Origin: DATBRG01 sp036560445
GTDB lineage: Bacteria > Pseudomonadota > Gammaproteobacteria > Burkholderiales > Methylophilaceae
Length of the DNA: 64,000 nucleotides
Reading direction: 5' to 3'
Assembly (NCBI GenBank): GCA_036560445.1
Contig: DATBRG010000007.1
Span: 27,277 to 91,276, forward strand
The notes beneath the pieces are model-generated. The model did not search any database. It saw nothing but the letters and a program-made list of their open reading frames with translations, and was not told where the DNA came from. The translations under genes and the position numbers were made by a program. The stretch's first letter is position 1. Each line of letters opens with the position of its first letter. This document shows positions 36,553 to 45,430 of the stretch, piece by piece.

Positions 36553-37242
36553 TTAATTGGCGGCAAGCCGGTAGCCTATGCCCAACTCCGTGAGCAAATA
36601 GCGCGGCTGTGCCGGCAATTGCTCTATCTTGGTCCTGAGCCTGCCCATGTGGATACGCAGGTAATGGGTATCATCCACATATTCCTGCCCCCATACCTCA
36701 GCCAGCATCTGCCTGTGGGTAAAAACCCGGCCCGGTCGCTGCGCCAGCAGCATCAGCAGTTTGTACTCGATGGGGCTAAGGTGCACAGGCTCACCATCCC
36801 TGCTGACTATGCCACCGGTAATATCGATAGTCAGGCCATCAAGCATATAGACATCATCCCGCAGCGACATCTTGGCAATACGCCTGAGAGCGACCCGTAC
36901 CCTGGCCAGCAGCTCATCTACACCGAAAGGCTTGGCCAGGTAGTCATCCGCACCTAGATTGAGGCAATGCACTTTCTCTTGCTCAGACTGGCGGGCCGAA
37001 AGAACTAGAATCGGGATATCAGACCGTTCACGGATGCTGCTGATAAAGTCTCTGCCATCTCCATCCGGCAAGCCGAGATCCAGTATCACCAGGGCGGGCT
37101 TTTTATCGAAGAAAATAGCCTGCGCACTATCGATAGTGATAGCCAGGCTGGGGTTAAAACCCGCTGCGCTGAGTGATGCCAGTAAAAACTGGCTGATGTG
37201 CCTGTCATCTTCGACGACTAGTATGCTGGCTCGCTCAGTCAT
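36553..37242 (-). CDS. kdpE: KdpE-type response regulator
   Basis: A 229-residue OmpR-class regulator. The receiver domain has VVEDD near the start, the phospho-acceptor in ILDLGLPDGDG and the lysine in LAKPFGVDELLARV. The winged helix contains LSPIEYKLLMLLAQRPGRVFTHRQ and LRIHMGRLRTKIE. The start ATG at 37242 is chosen because it sits in an eight-base overlap with the kdpD-like stop; two ATGs just upstream are alternatives. No kdpFABC genes are in the window; kup follows instead. Confidence 0.88.
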   Translation of the reverse strand: MTERASILVVEDDRHISQFLLASLSAAGFNPSLAITIDSAQAIFFDKKPALVILDLGLPDGDGRDFISSIRERSDIPILVLSARQSEQEKVHCLNLGADDYLAKPFGVDELLARVRVALRRIAKMSLRDDVYMLDGLTIDITGGIVSRDGEPVHLSPIEYKLLMLLAQRPGRVFTHRQMLAEVWGQEYVDDTHYLRIHMGRLRTKIEQLPAQPRYLLTELGIGYRLAAN

Positions 37243-38716
37243 GGCTGGCATCCACGTTTGCAACAGGGAACCCTAGCGTGACTACCACCCCACCGCCCAG
37301 TCGTGATTCAACAGCAAAGCTGGCTTGGTGCACTTCTGCAATCGCCTGCACGATTGCCAACCCCAGGCCAAAACCTTTGCCGTTGCGAACCCCTTGTGAG
37401 AATTTACGTATCCGGTTTACATTGAATTCTGGCGGAAAACCAGGCCCGCGATCCTTGACCTTGATCTCAAGGATTTTATCGCTAGCCTCAACCGCAACGA
37501 CAATAGGCTCCTCGCCCTGATGTACCGCGATAGCGTTATCAATCAGGTTGGCCAGGGCTTGCGACAGCAATGAGGCATCTGCCTTAATCAAGATACCGGC
37601 GTTCATGATTTCTGCAATGATCCGGCTTGGCGATATACGCCCGCGATAGCGCGCCAGAGTGGTGCCAATGATCTCTTCCGGAGACTGCCAATCAAGCAGC
37701 AACTGCGTGCCTTTAGTTGCGTTCAATTGCGCCAGTGAGAGTATGTTCTCGGTAGCGGTGGCAAGGTAAGTAGCCTCTGAGCAGATAGATTGCAACAGCG
37801 CCACCTGCTCCCGTTCTTCAAGCTGTTGCTTCTGAGCCACCAGCGTAGTGGCAGCCCCAAGAATGGCCGTCAGCGGCGTTCTCATGTCATGCGAGAGTGA
37901 CGACAATAAGGCATTACGCAGCGATTCCTCGCGTGCGGCAAGATGAGATTGCCGCGCCTGCTCAACGCTGATCACCCTTTGATAGGCTATAGAAACCTGA
38001 TCCGTAATCGCCCGTAGATATTGCAGTTCTTCGTCAGTCTGCTCTCTCACATTGCCTAGAACCAATACCGGCAGGCTACCCGGCAATCGGCCAAATGGGA
38101 TGATGCACACTTCCGACTCTGGCCAGTTAGTCGTTGCCGGACCCATCGCTTTACCATTTTGCATGGCCCAGCGTACGGCATTCTCATCAATCACTAGCTC
38201 AGCCCCTGCTGAACTGGCCATCAACGCAAACCTGCCATCTTGATCGAAATGTGCGATGGCAACAGGCTGCGTGCTGTTGCCATGTATAAGTGCACAGCTT
38301 GATAACAATAAAGCCTGTGCATCATCACTGCCAGCAAGATGTTCGGCTAGTTGTTTGGAAAACTCAGCCCGTGTTCGCGCAAGATTGGCTTGCTGGGTCT
38401 GCTGTTGCAAGCGCTTGACCAGCGAAGTCACTACTACTGACACCAACAGGAAGCCAGAAAGCACAACCCATGATTCGACATGGGTAACCTCAAAGGTATA
38501 GCGCGGCTCTACGAAGAAATAATTGATAGCAAGAAACGCAGCGAATACACCTGCCAGGACCACGGGCAACACCAGGTAATACGATGCAAGCAATACCGCC
38601 GCCAGATAAAGCATGACGATACCGGCCATGCCCATCACGCCAAAACCGGCATAGGCAATGAAGGTTATCATCACCAGTAAACCGCTTACTGCCAGAATTT
38701 GTCTTGATAATCGCAA
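37235..38716 (-). CDS. Short KdpD-like sensor histidine kinase
   Basis: A 493-residue kinase that resembles only the C-terminal half of KdpD. The N-terminal KdpD/USP cytosolic part (about 400 residues in full-length proteins) is absent. It begins with the DUF4118 four-helix membrane domain (about 5-100, with AINYFFVEPRYTFEV), then a GAF-like domain (about 130-245). HisKA follows (LSSLSHDMRTPLTAILG), then the ATPase domain with LIDNAIAVHQGE, KDRGPGFPPE and GKGFGLGLAIV. The start is TTG with GGGAA upstream. It overlaps kdpE by eight bases. Confidence 0.88.
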   Translation of the reverse strand: MRLSRQILAVSGLLVMITFIAYAGFGVMGMAGIVMLYLAAVLLASYYLVLPVVLAGVFAAFLAINYFFVEPRYTFEVTHVESWVVLSGFLLVSVVVTSLVKRLQQQTQQANLARTRAEFSKQLAEHLAGSDDAQALLLSSCALIHGNSTQPVAIAHFDQDGRFALMASSAGAELVIDENAVRWAMQNGKAMGPATTNWPESEVCIIPFGRLPGSLPVLVLGNVREQTDEELQYLRAITDQVSIAYQRVISVEQARQSHLAAREESLRNALLSSLSHDMRTPLTAILGAATTLVAQKQQLEEREQVALLQSICSEATYLATATENILSLAQLNATKGTQLLLDWQSPEEIIGTTLARYRGRISPSRIIAEIMNAGILIKADASLLSQALANLIDNAIAVHQGEEPIVVAVEASDKILEIKVKDRGPGFPPEFNVNRIRKFSQGVRNGKGFGLGLAIVQAIAEVHQASFAVESRLGGGVVVTLGFPVANVDASHD

Positions 38717-38752
38717 CTATGATTCCCGGCGCACTAGCGCAGATGATTAAGG

Positions 38753-41170
38753 CTAACGCAAACGCAATGCGTTTAATACTACTATCAATGAGCTGACCGA
38801 CATACCGATGGCAGCCATCCATGGCGAAATCAGGCCGGTTGCAGCGAATGGCAGGGCGATCAGATTATAGGCCAGCGCCCAGGCAAAGTTTTGCCGGATA
38901 ACGTTGATACCAAAACGGCTGGTAGCGACTGCGTGTTCAACCTCCAGCAGGTTCTCCGTAAGCAACACTACATCTGCGCTGGCACGCGCCATCTGGGTAC
39001 CGCTACCCATGGCGATAGAGACCTGCGCACCAGCCAATACCGGGGCATCGTTGATACCATCGCCGACCATGGCGACTACTTCACCTTTTTGCTGCAACTC
39101 ACGCAATGCCAGTAGCTTCTGTTCTGGTGATAAGCCAGCCTGCCAGCTGGATATGCCCAAAGCTTGCGCGAAATGCGCGACTGCCTGTGGTGAATCGCCA
39201 CTCAGGATAGATACTTTGATGCCCCTTGCCTGCAATTGGCTGATCAATGCAGATGCTTGCGGCCTGACAGTATCCGCCAACACGAATACTGATAACAGCC
39301 GACTCTCGTCGCTCAGCCAGATCAGGGTGGCGCCAGGCGGGTAATCATGTGCTTGCAGCTGGCAATCGTTGGCCAGCTCGCTGTGCAGGCTGGCGTTTCC
39401 CAAGCGATAGCTTTTGCCAGCCACTGCCCCGGTAACGCCCTGGCCTGGGTTATTGTTGGCACCCGTCACCGTGTATAAAAGCAGCCCGTGCATGGCCTCG
39501 AGAAAGCTGCGTGCCAATGGATGCTCAGAAGCCTGCTCCAAACTGGCTGCCAGCTTCAGGCATTCCGCAGTATCCACGCCTGCTAGAGAGATCGTATTGA
39601 GTAATGCCGGGCGGCCCATGGTCAGCGTGCCGGTCTTATCGAAGACAAAATGCGTGACGCGTGCCAATGTTTCCAATGCATGGCCACGCGTAAGCAGTAC
39701 ACCCCGTTTTACCATGTGAGAACCAGCCGCAGCAAATGCGGCAGGAGCAGCCAGAGACAAGGCACAAGGGCAACTTACTACGAGCACGGCAAGTACTATC
39801 CCCAACGTGCGCTGCGGGTCTAGCTGCCACCATACCAGGCCAATCACCGCGACCAGCCCCAATAACACGTAGGTAAAATAAGCCGCCACTTTATCAGCCA
39901 CCATAGCCAGCCTGGGTTTCTCGGCCTGTGCTCTATCCAACAGGCGTGAGATGCCGGCAATCATGGTGTCTTCGCCCACGGCAGTGACCCTGATGGTCAG
40001 CGGGCTTTCATAATTGATGCTGCCTGCATAGACTTTGCTGCCAATAGATTTCGGCAACGGATGACTTTCCCCTGTCAGCAGGGATTCATCTGCACTGCTC
40101 TCACCTCGGTCGACTACGCCATCAGCAACAATGGTTTCGCCCGGCTTGGCGACGATAAAGTTACCCGCGACAATTTCAACCAGCGGCACTAGCTCCTGCT
40201 GCTGGTCTTTATTGACACGTGTGGCCATGGCTGGAACCAGCCGCAACAGGTTCTCGGCAGCTTCTACGGATTTCTCACGTGCATTGCGTTCCAGGAAACG
40301 TGTTGCCAGCAGGAAGAAAGTCAGCATGGTCAGCGTGTCGTAATACACCACGCCATACCCCTGCAAGGTGGCCCATATACTGCCGGCAAAACCCGTAAGC
40401 AAGCCCAGTACAATCGGTACATCCATACCGATACGATGATTGATGATGCCACGCCAGGCAGCCCGATAGAACGGCCATGCGGCATAAAAGACGGCAGGGA
40501 TGCTTAACGCCATGCTGAACCAGCGCAACAGTTGTGCAGTTGCTTCACCCAGGCCCTGGTTCGGGCCAGCGTATAGCGCTACGGCTATCATCATCACCTG
40601 CCCTGCGGAAAGGCCTGCGACAGCAAGGCGGCGGAAATCTGCCTTGCGCTGTTGCTGGCGCATGGCATCCTGCTGTTGCGCGCTGAAAGGATGGGCGTGA
40701 TAGCCAAGCTTGCGAATCTCGGCAAAGATGGTGCTCAGTTTGATCTGGCTTTCGTCCCAGCTGATGCGGGCACGGTGTGAGGCATAATTAAACGCAACCT
40801 CATGCACACCTTTGAGTTGTTTCAGGTGGCGTTCGTTAAGCCAGATACAGGCCGCACAGGTGATGCCTTCAAGTATTAACGAAGCCTGTTTGAGCTCGCC
40901 CTGCCCAGCGAAGACAAAGCTCTTTTGCACTGCGGGGTGATCGTACAGTGCCAGTTGCTTTAGCTCATCAGGCACCAGCTCTTCCGCAGTTTTGGGTAGC
41001 TCGGTACGGTAGTTGTAGTAGTCTTCCAGACCGTTTTCGACAATGGCCTCGGCCACCGCTTGGCAGCCATGACAGCACATGCTGCGGCTTTGCCCCAGAA
41101 TGCTGGCTGAGAACTGGTTACCGGATAAAACGGGTAACCCACAGTGATAGCAGGAAGATTCGGCATTCAT
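38753..41170 (-). CDS. ccoI: Copper P-type ATPase of cbb3 assembly (CcoI/FixI)
   Basis: An 805-residue copper-exporting P1B ATPase needed to deliver copper to the cbb3 oxidase. The N terminus has a cysteine-rich zinc-ribbon-like region (CYHCGLP, MCCHGC) and one heavy-metal-associated site (GITCAACIW). Further on come the metal-channel motif SCPCALSLA, the phosphorylation motif DKTGTLT and the hinge GDGINDAP. It is the last gene of the assembly cluster ccoG-ccoH-ccoI. No ccoS-like small gene follows, since only 36 bases separate its stop from the kdpD-like start. Confidence 0.95.
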   Translation of the reverse strand: MNAESSCYHCGLPVLSGNQFSASILGQSRSMCCHGCQAVAEAIVENGLEDYYNYRTELPKTAEELVPDELKQLALYDHPAVQKSFVFAGQGELKQASLILEGITCAACIWLNERHLKQLKGVHEVAFNYASHRARISWDESQIKLSTIFAEIRKLGYHAHPFSAQQQDAMRQQQRKADFRRLAVAGLSAGQVMMIAVALYAGPNQGLGEATAQLLRWFSMALSIPAVFYAAWPFYRAAWRGIINHRIGMDVPIVLGLLTGFAGSIWATLQGYGVVYYDTLTMLTFFLLATRFLERNAREKSVEAAENLLRLVPAMATRVNKDQQQELVPLVEIVAGNFIVAKPGETIVADGVVDRGESSADESLLTGESHPLPKSIGSKVYAGSINYESPLTIRVTAVGEDTMIAGISRLLDRAQAEKPRLAMVADKVAAYFTYVLLGLVAVIGLVWWQLDPQRTLGIVLAVLVVSCPCALSLAAPAAFAAAGSHMVKRGVLLTRGHALETLARVTHFVFDKTGTLTMGRPALLNTISLAGVDTAECLKLAASLEQASEHPLARSFLEAMHGLLLYTVTGANNNPGQGVTGAVAGKSYRLGNASLHSELANDCQLQAHDYPPGATLIWLSDESRLLSVFVLADTVRPQASALISQLQARGIKVSILSGDSPQAVAHFAQALGISSWQAGLSPEQKLLALRELQQKGEVVAMVGDGINDAPVLAGAQVSIAMGSGTQMARASADVVLLTENLLEVEHAVATSRFGINVIRQNFAWALAYNLIALPFAATGLISPWMAAIGMSVSSLIVVLNALRLR

Positions 41171-41211
41171 GACTGCTTACAATTCCAGTCCGGGAAGAAA
41201 TGGGATTGTAT

Positions 41212-42003
41212 CTATTCGGAAACGAATAAGGTCTGCTGACTGATAAAACTATCCGTACCGCGCTCAATATGCAGCTCGGCGATCCAGCGACCAGCATCCT
41301 GCAGCAGTACATCGGTTTGGTAGACGCCAGGCTTGATCTCTTGCAGGTTAAGCTTGTGGTCATCGTGGCTATTAGCCATGCGCCACATGCCCAAGGTCAC
41401 TTCCGCCGCCTGCAATGGTTGCTGCTGTTTATCCAGTATCGTAACCGTGACCTTGCTGGCGGTTTGTTCGCGCAGGTCTTTTAGGCCATCCAGATTGATT
41501 TGCCAACCAAGGTTGCGCTGCTGTTCCATTTGCTGCAAATGCGGCTCATACAGCTTATTGAGATCATGCGGAATGAGGCCGGGAAATGCCGTGTGCATTT
41601 TGACGTGATTCGGATTTGGTAAAAATATTCCTGAGATGAAATCCGGTAAACCACGTATGGAAATTGACATCAGCAATGCCTGTAACCCTACCAGGACAAC
41701 AAAGAAACCAATAATGAGCCGTGGCCCCCAGTGCAATTTCTGCCGCTTTTTCTGCATCCCGCCAAATACCATAAGAACACCAGCGGTAGCCAGGTAGACG
41801 GCAAAATGTACCGTCAGCACATCACCGCCAGTTGCATGTTGCTTGCTATATAGCAGGTAGAGCGTGAACGGCAGCGCACCACTGAGTATGCTCGCCCAGA
41901 AACTGGAAAGGCCGAGGCGACGGCTGACAAAAAACAATAAAGTAGCTAGAAGTACGCCGCCAAACAGCGTTTCGGTCATGGGTAATTCAGAAATCATCAT
42001 CAT
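41212..42003 (-). CDS. CcoH/FixH-like protein with extra N-terminal membrane region
   Basis: A 263-residue membrane protein. Residues 8-112 form about four hydrophobic helices, and the C-terminal part (about 135-263) looks like the periplasmic FixH domain (VTVTILDKQQQPLQAAEVTLGMWR and ending DAGRWIAELHIERG). Ordinary CcoH proteins are about 170 residues with one helix, so this one carries an added membrane region of unknown role. The start overlaps the ccoG stop as ATGA. Position between ccoG and ccoI supports a role in cbb3 assembly. Confidence 0.75.
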   Translation of the reverse strand: MMMISELPMTETLFGGVLLATLLFFVSRRLGLSSFWASILSGALPFTLYLLYSKQHATGGDVLTVHFAVYLATAGVLMVFGGMQKKRQKLHWGPRLIIGFFVVLVGLQALLMSISIRGLPDFISGIFLPNPNHVKMHTAFPGLIPHDLNKLYEPHLQQMEQQRNLGWQINLDGLKDLREQTASKVTVTILDKQQQPLQAAEVTLGMWRMANSHDDHKLNLQEIKPGVYQTDVLLQDAGRWIAELHIERGTDSFISQQTLFVSE

Positions 42004-43427
42004 TCGTGCTGGCTCTTGAAATGCGCTTCGTGCACCAGCGACGCAGCCCCAGGCGTAGCAGGAATGATAATGAAATCAAACTCGTCGGTATGTTCAGCGA
42101 GCTCGTGGCTCAGGTTCACCTTGACGTTGATGGTCAAATCCTTACCAGCGCGCACCCTGATTTGCGGGATATTGCCTAGATCAAGCGCACTCTCTGGAAT
42201 GCCTTTGACCTTGAGCGTGTAGGTTTCTTCGTGCTCGGTCTTGTTAACGATATGCACCTGGTAGCGGTTACGGAAACTGCCATCAGACAGCATGATATAA
42301 AGCGGCTGGCGTATCTGCTGCACCATTACTTCGGTATCGTTACGTGTACCGATGTTGTAAAACAGTACCCCGCTTGCAATCACAAGAGCAGCGGCATAAC
42401 CCAACACCTTGAGACGCTTCCACTCCAACCGTGGCTTGTGTGGGGTATCACTGGTCAGGTTGCGCTCTGAATCGTAACGGATAAGCCCGCGCGGGTAACC
42501 GACCGAATCCATAATGTTATTACACGCATCAATACACAGGCCGCAGGAAATACACTGGTATTGCAAGCCATCGCGGATATCGATGCCGGTCGGGCATACC
42601 TGTACGCAGAAACCACAATCGATACAATCGCCATGGCCTTTTTCCTGGCGTTCTTCACGCGTACGCAGCCCCTGGACCGGAATGGTACGGCCAGCAGTGC
42701 CTTCACCCCGACGTGTATCGTAGCTCACTGCCAGGGTATCGGCTTCGTACATCACGCCCTGGAAACGTGCATAGGGACAGAACATGCAGACATTTTCACG
42801 CACGATACCGCCGGCGATATAAGTGGTCAGCGTAAGGACTATCACCGTGATATAACCTGCATCGGCCGCATGGCCGGTAAACAGGGCACGAACAAAATCT
42901 GGCGCATAGGTGAAATAGGCAGCGAAGGTAATCGCTGTCCAGAACGACACCAATATCATCAGCGCATGCGAGGAGCCGACTTTGAGGATTTTTTCTGCAT
43001 TCAGCGGTTGGTTCTTCAGACGCAGGCGTGCAGGGCGTTCACCCTGGATGACATTCTCAATCTTAATAAAAAGATCTGACCACAAGGTCTGGAAACAGAA
43101 ATAGCCGCACCATGCGCGGCCAACCAGGCCAGTGGTAAAAAACAGCAAAGCGGCAGCAATGAACAGCAGCATGGCCAGCCAGAAGATATCCTGCGGATAG
43201 ACGACAAGATCGAAAATGAAGAAGCGTCTTGAGCTTAAGTCAAACATCACCGCTTGGCTGGCTGCACTATGGCGTGTCCATGGCAACCAGGGCAAGATGA
43301 AATAGACTGAGTAAGCCAGCGCCATGATAGCCGTTTTGAAATTACGGAATCGGCCCTTGACTGAGCGCGTGACTATCGGGATGTGCTTGTGCTGAAGCGT
43401 GGACTTCTGTGCTGTACTAGCTGGCAT
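42000..43427 (-). CDS. ccoG: cbb3 oxidase accessory protein CcoG
   Basis: A 475-residue membrane ferredoxin-like protein (CcoG/RdxA/FixG) linked to copper reduction and cbb3 assembly. Five or so hydrophobic helices (about residues 35-230) surround a CMFCPYARFQ cysteine site. Two 4Fe-4S binding motifs follow: CIDCGFCVQVCP and CISCGLCIDACN. A C-terminal Ig-like domain (about 370-475, FRNRYQVHIVNKTEHEETY) ends the protein. Translation is coupled to the next gene by a four-base overlap. Confidence 0.95.
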   Translation of the reverse strand: MPASTAQKSTLQHKHIPIVTRSVKGRFRNFKTAIMALAYSVYFILPWLPWTRHSAASQAVMFDLSSRRFFIFDLVVYPQDIFWLAMLLFIAAALLFFTTGLVGRAWCGYFCFQTLWSDLFIKIENVIQGERPARLRLKNQPLNAEKILKVGSSHALMILVSFWTAITFAAYFTYAPDFVRALFTGHAADAGYITVIVLTLTTYIAGGIVRENVCMFCPYARFQGVMYEADTLAVSYDTRRGEGTAGRTIPVQGLRTREERQEKGHGDCIDCGFCVQVCPTGIDIRDGLQYQCISCGLCIDACNNIMDSVGYPRGLIRYDSERNLTSDTPHKPRLEWKRLKVLGYAAALVIASGVLFYNIGTRNDTEVMVQQIRQPLYIMLSDGSFRNRYQVHIVNKTEHEETYTLKVKGIPESALDLGNIPQIRVRAGKDLTINVKVNLSHELAEHTDEFDFIIIPATPGAASLVHEAHFKSQHE

Positions 43428-43468
43428 AACGGTCTACTCGACTTGCCTCTTCTATGTAATGCTTAAGC

Positions 43469-43503
43469 AACAAAGGCCCACCTGCCGGGTGAGCCTTTTG
43501 TTC
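43469..43503 (-). terminator. Hairpin between ccoP and ccoG
   Basis: On the minus strand AACAAAAGGCTCACC pairs imperfectly with GGTGGGCCTTTGTT around a short loop. It lies 43 bases after ccoP and could end or attenuate transcription between the structural and assembly genes. Confidence 0.6.
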
Positions 43504-43545
43504 TAATTTCATGTTCAGTCCGAAGACTAGACTGCAACGCACGTT

Positions 43546-44484
43546 TTACTTGCCGCCACCCAGACTATCGTGGACATAAACAGTTAACAGCTTAATCTGA
43601 TCCGGCTTGAGACGGGTATCCCAATTCGGCATCACACCGCGCGCCAGGCCACCTTGAATCACCTTCTTCACGTCATCCACCTTGGCTTGCTGCGTCTTCT
43701 CGCCAGGTACGTTTACCCACAACCAGATCTTATCAGTCAGGTTAGCAGAACCCAATACTTCACGGCCCTTGCCTTCAGCACCGTGGCAGTAGAAGCAGGC
43801 TGCAGTCTCACTATGGAACAAGGCATTACCAGCCTGGGCGGCGGTAGCATCGTTGGCATCACCCGAGAGGCTCAATACATAATTCGCCAACTGGGTGATC
43901 TGCTCGTCCGTCAGCACTTCCTTGAAAGGCGGCATATAGCCATGGCGACCCCCAACAATGGTCTGGTGAATATTGTCGTAACTACCGCCGTAAATCCAGC
44001 TGTCATCCGTGAGGTTAGGCGAAAAACCAATCTTGCCCTGTCCCCCTTGCTGGTGACATGGCGCACAGTTATCCGAAAACAAGGTCTTACCAGCAGAGTT
44101 AACGAACTGCATCAGGTCGGCATCCTTGGCAACGGCTTCATATGGCATAGCCGCAACCTTGTCGAACCACTGCTTTTGCGCCTGGTGCAACTCATTCATC
44201 TCTACCATGAGCTTAGCGCGTGAATTCCAGTGCGTAGTCTTCTGCACTTCCTTGCCATCCACCGTAGTGGCGGTATAACTGATGCTGTTCAGGCCGGGAA
44301 TGCCCGTAGTGAAATGACCGCCGACAGGCCATGCCGGGTAGATCAACCAATACAGGATAGTAAAGATAAAAGAAGCATAGAACCCCCATATCCACCACCT
44401 TGGTAGCGGGTTATTCAGTTCTTGCAGATCGCCATCCCAGGTATGGCCAGTGGTAGTTGGGCCTTTAGCCTGATCTTCACTCAT
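43546..44484 (-). CDS. ccoP: cbb3 cytochrome oxidase, diheme subunit III
   Basis: A 312-residue membrane-anchored diheme cytochrome c that passes electrons to the oxidase core. An N-terminal region (EELNNPLPRWW-type motif) and two hydrophobic helices (about 30-75) anchor it. The two heme sites are CAPCH (about 137) and CFYCH (about 227), each followed by a methionine ligand region (YMPPFKE, RGVMPNWD). It overlaps ccoQ by eight bases, at the end of ccoNOQP. Confidence 0.96.
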   Translation of the reverse strand: MSEDQAKGPTTTGHTWDGDLQELNNPLPRWWIWGFYASFIFTILYWLIYPAWPVGGHFTTGIPGLNSISYTATTVDGKEVQKTTHWNSRAKLMVEMNELHQAQKQWFDKVAAMPYEAVAKDADLMQFVNSAGKTLFSDNCAPCHQQGGQGKIGFSPNLTDDSWIYGGSYDNIHQTIVGGRHGYMPPFKEVLTDEQITQLANYVLSLSGDANDATAAQAGNALFHSETAACFYCHGAEGKGREVLGSANLTDKIWLWVNVPGEKTQQAKVDDVKKVIQGGLARGVMPNWDTRLKPDQIKLLTVYVHDSLGGGK

Positions 44485-44674
44485 GATGCTTTCCTAACTC
44501 GTTCTCTTCATCTTGTAACGGGATGTTCTTGTACGTTTCCAGCTCTTTTCCGCGCTCGCGATTGCCATACAGATAAACCATTACGCCGCAGAACAGGCCG
44601 AAGAAAATAACCAGCGATACCGGCTTGGTATTTTCAAACTTGGTAAACCAGAGCAAAAATTCCATCACCATCAC
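44477..44674 (-). CDS. ccoQ: cbb3 oxidase subunit CcoQ
   Basis: A small single-helix protein, up to 65 residues, with one membrane segment (about 18-37, VSLVIFFGLFCGVMVYLYG) and a charged tail. It stabilises the cbb3 complex in other bacteria. The start is one of several close codons (GTG at 44674, ATG at 44671 or 44665), right after the ccoO stop. Its position between ccoO and ccoP makes the call safe despite the size. Confidence 0.9.
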   Translation of the reverse strand: MMVMEFLLWFTKFENTKPVSLVIFFGLFCGVMVYLYGNRERGKELETYKNIPLQDEENELGKHHE

Positions 44675-45409
44675 CTAGCGGAATTTGACGAAGTAATCAT
44701 CGTCATACTTCTTGAAATCAACCATCGTACCCAGAACCTGCAAGTAGGCTATCAAGGCATCCAGCTCACTGATATTGCCTGGGTTGGTGTCATAGTTACC
44801 AAGCTGCGCCTGCGCAATCAGGTTCTTCTCTGCATCCGGGATATGCAAGGTCTTGGCGACATCGGCACCAAAATCCTTCACGTTACGTTCGTACTCAGCT
44901 TGGGTCAGTGAATACGGCACGCCGGTGGTACGCAGTGCTTTCATGCGCAATTCCACATCCGAATAATCCAGATCGGTCTTGCCCAACCATGGGTAATTTG
45001 GCATCACGGATTGTGGTACCAGCGAACGTGGAGCCGTCAAATGCTGCGCCTGCCATTCGTTGGAGTATTTACCGCCAACGCGGGCCAGATCAGGGCCGGT
45101 GCGCTTTGAACCCCACTGGAATGGATGATCGTATTTGGATTCGGCAGCCAACGAGTAGTGGCCATAGCGCAATGCTTCGTCACGGAATGGGCGAATCATC
45201 TGTGAGTGGCACAGGTAACAGCCTTCGCGTACATATATATCGCGGCCGCGCAGCTCCAGCGGTGTGTAAGGGCGAACACCATCCACTTTTTCCACTGTTT
45301 CCTTGATGAAAAACAGCGGAACGATTTCAACCAGGCCACCAGCGCTGATAGCCAGCATGGTCAAAACCACCAGCAGGCCCAGATTACGTTCAATATTATC
45401 GTGCTTCAT
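44675..45409 (-). CDS. ccoO: cbb3 oxidase monoheme subunit II
   Basis: A 244-residue membrane-anchored cytochrome c with an N-terminal helix (about 9-32), a heme site CYLCH (CYLCHSQMIRPFRDE) and a methionine ligand in SVMPNYPWL. Length and motifs match CcoO. It lies 21 bases after ccoN in the ccoNOQP operon. Confidence 0.96.
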   Translation of the reverse strand: MKHDNIERNLGLLVVLTMLAISAGGLVEIVPLFFIKETVEKVDGVRPYTPLELRGRDIYVREGCYLCHSQMIRPFRDEALRYGHYSLAAESKYDHPFQWGSKRTGPDLARVGGKYSNEWQAQHLTAPRSLVPQSVMPNYPWLGKTDLDYSDVELRMKALRTTGVPYSLTQAEYERNVKDFGADVAKTLHIPDAEKNLIAQAQLGNYDTNPGNISELDALIAYLQVLGTMVDFKKYDDDYFVKFR

Positions 45410-45430
45410 GCTAACTCCAATGACCTTTAC

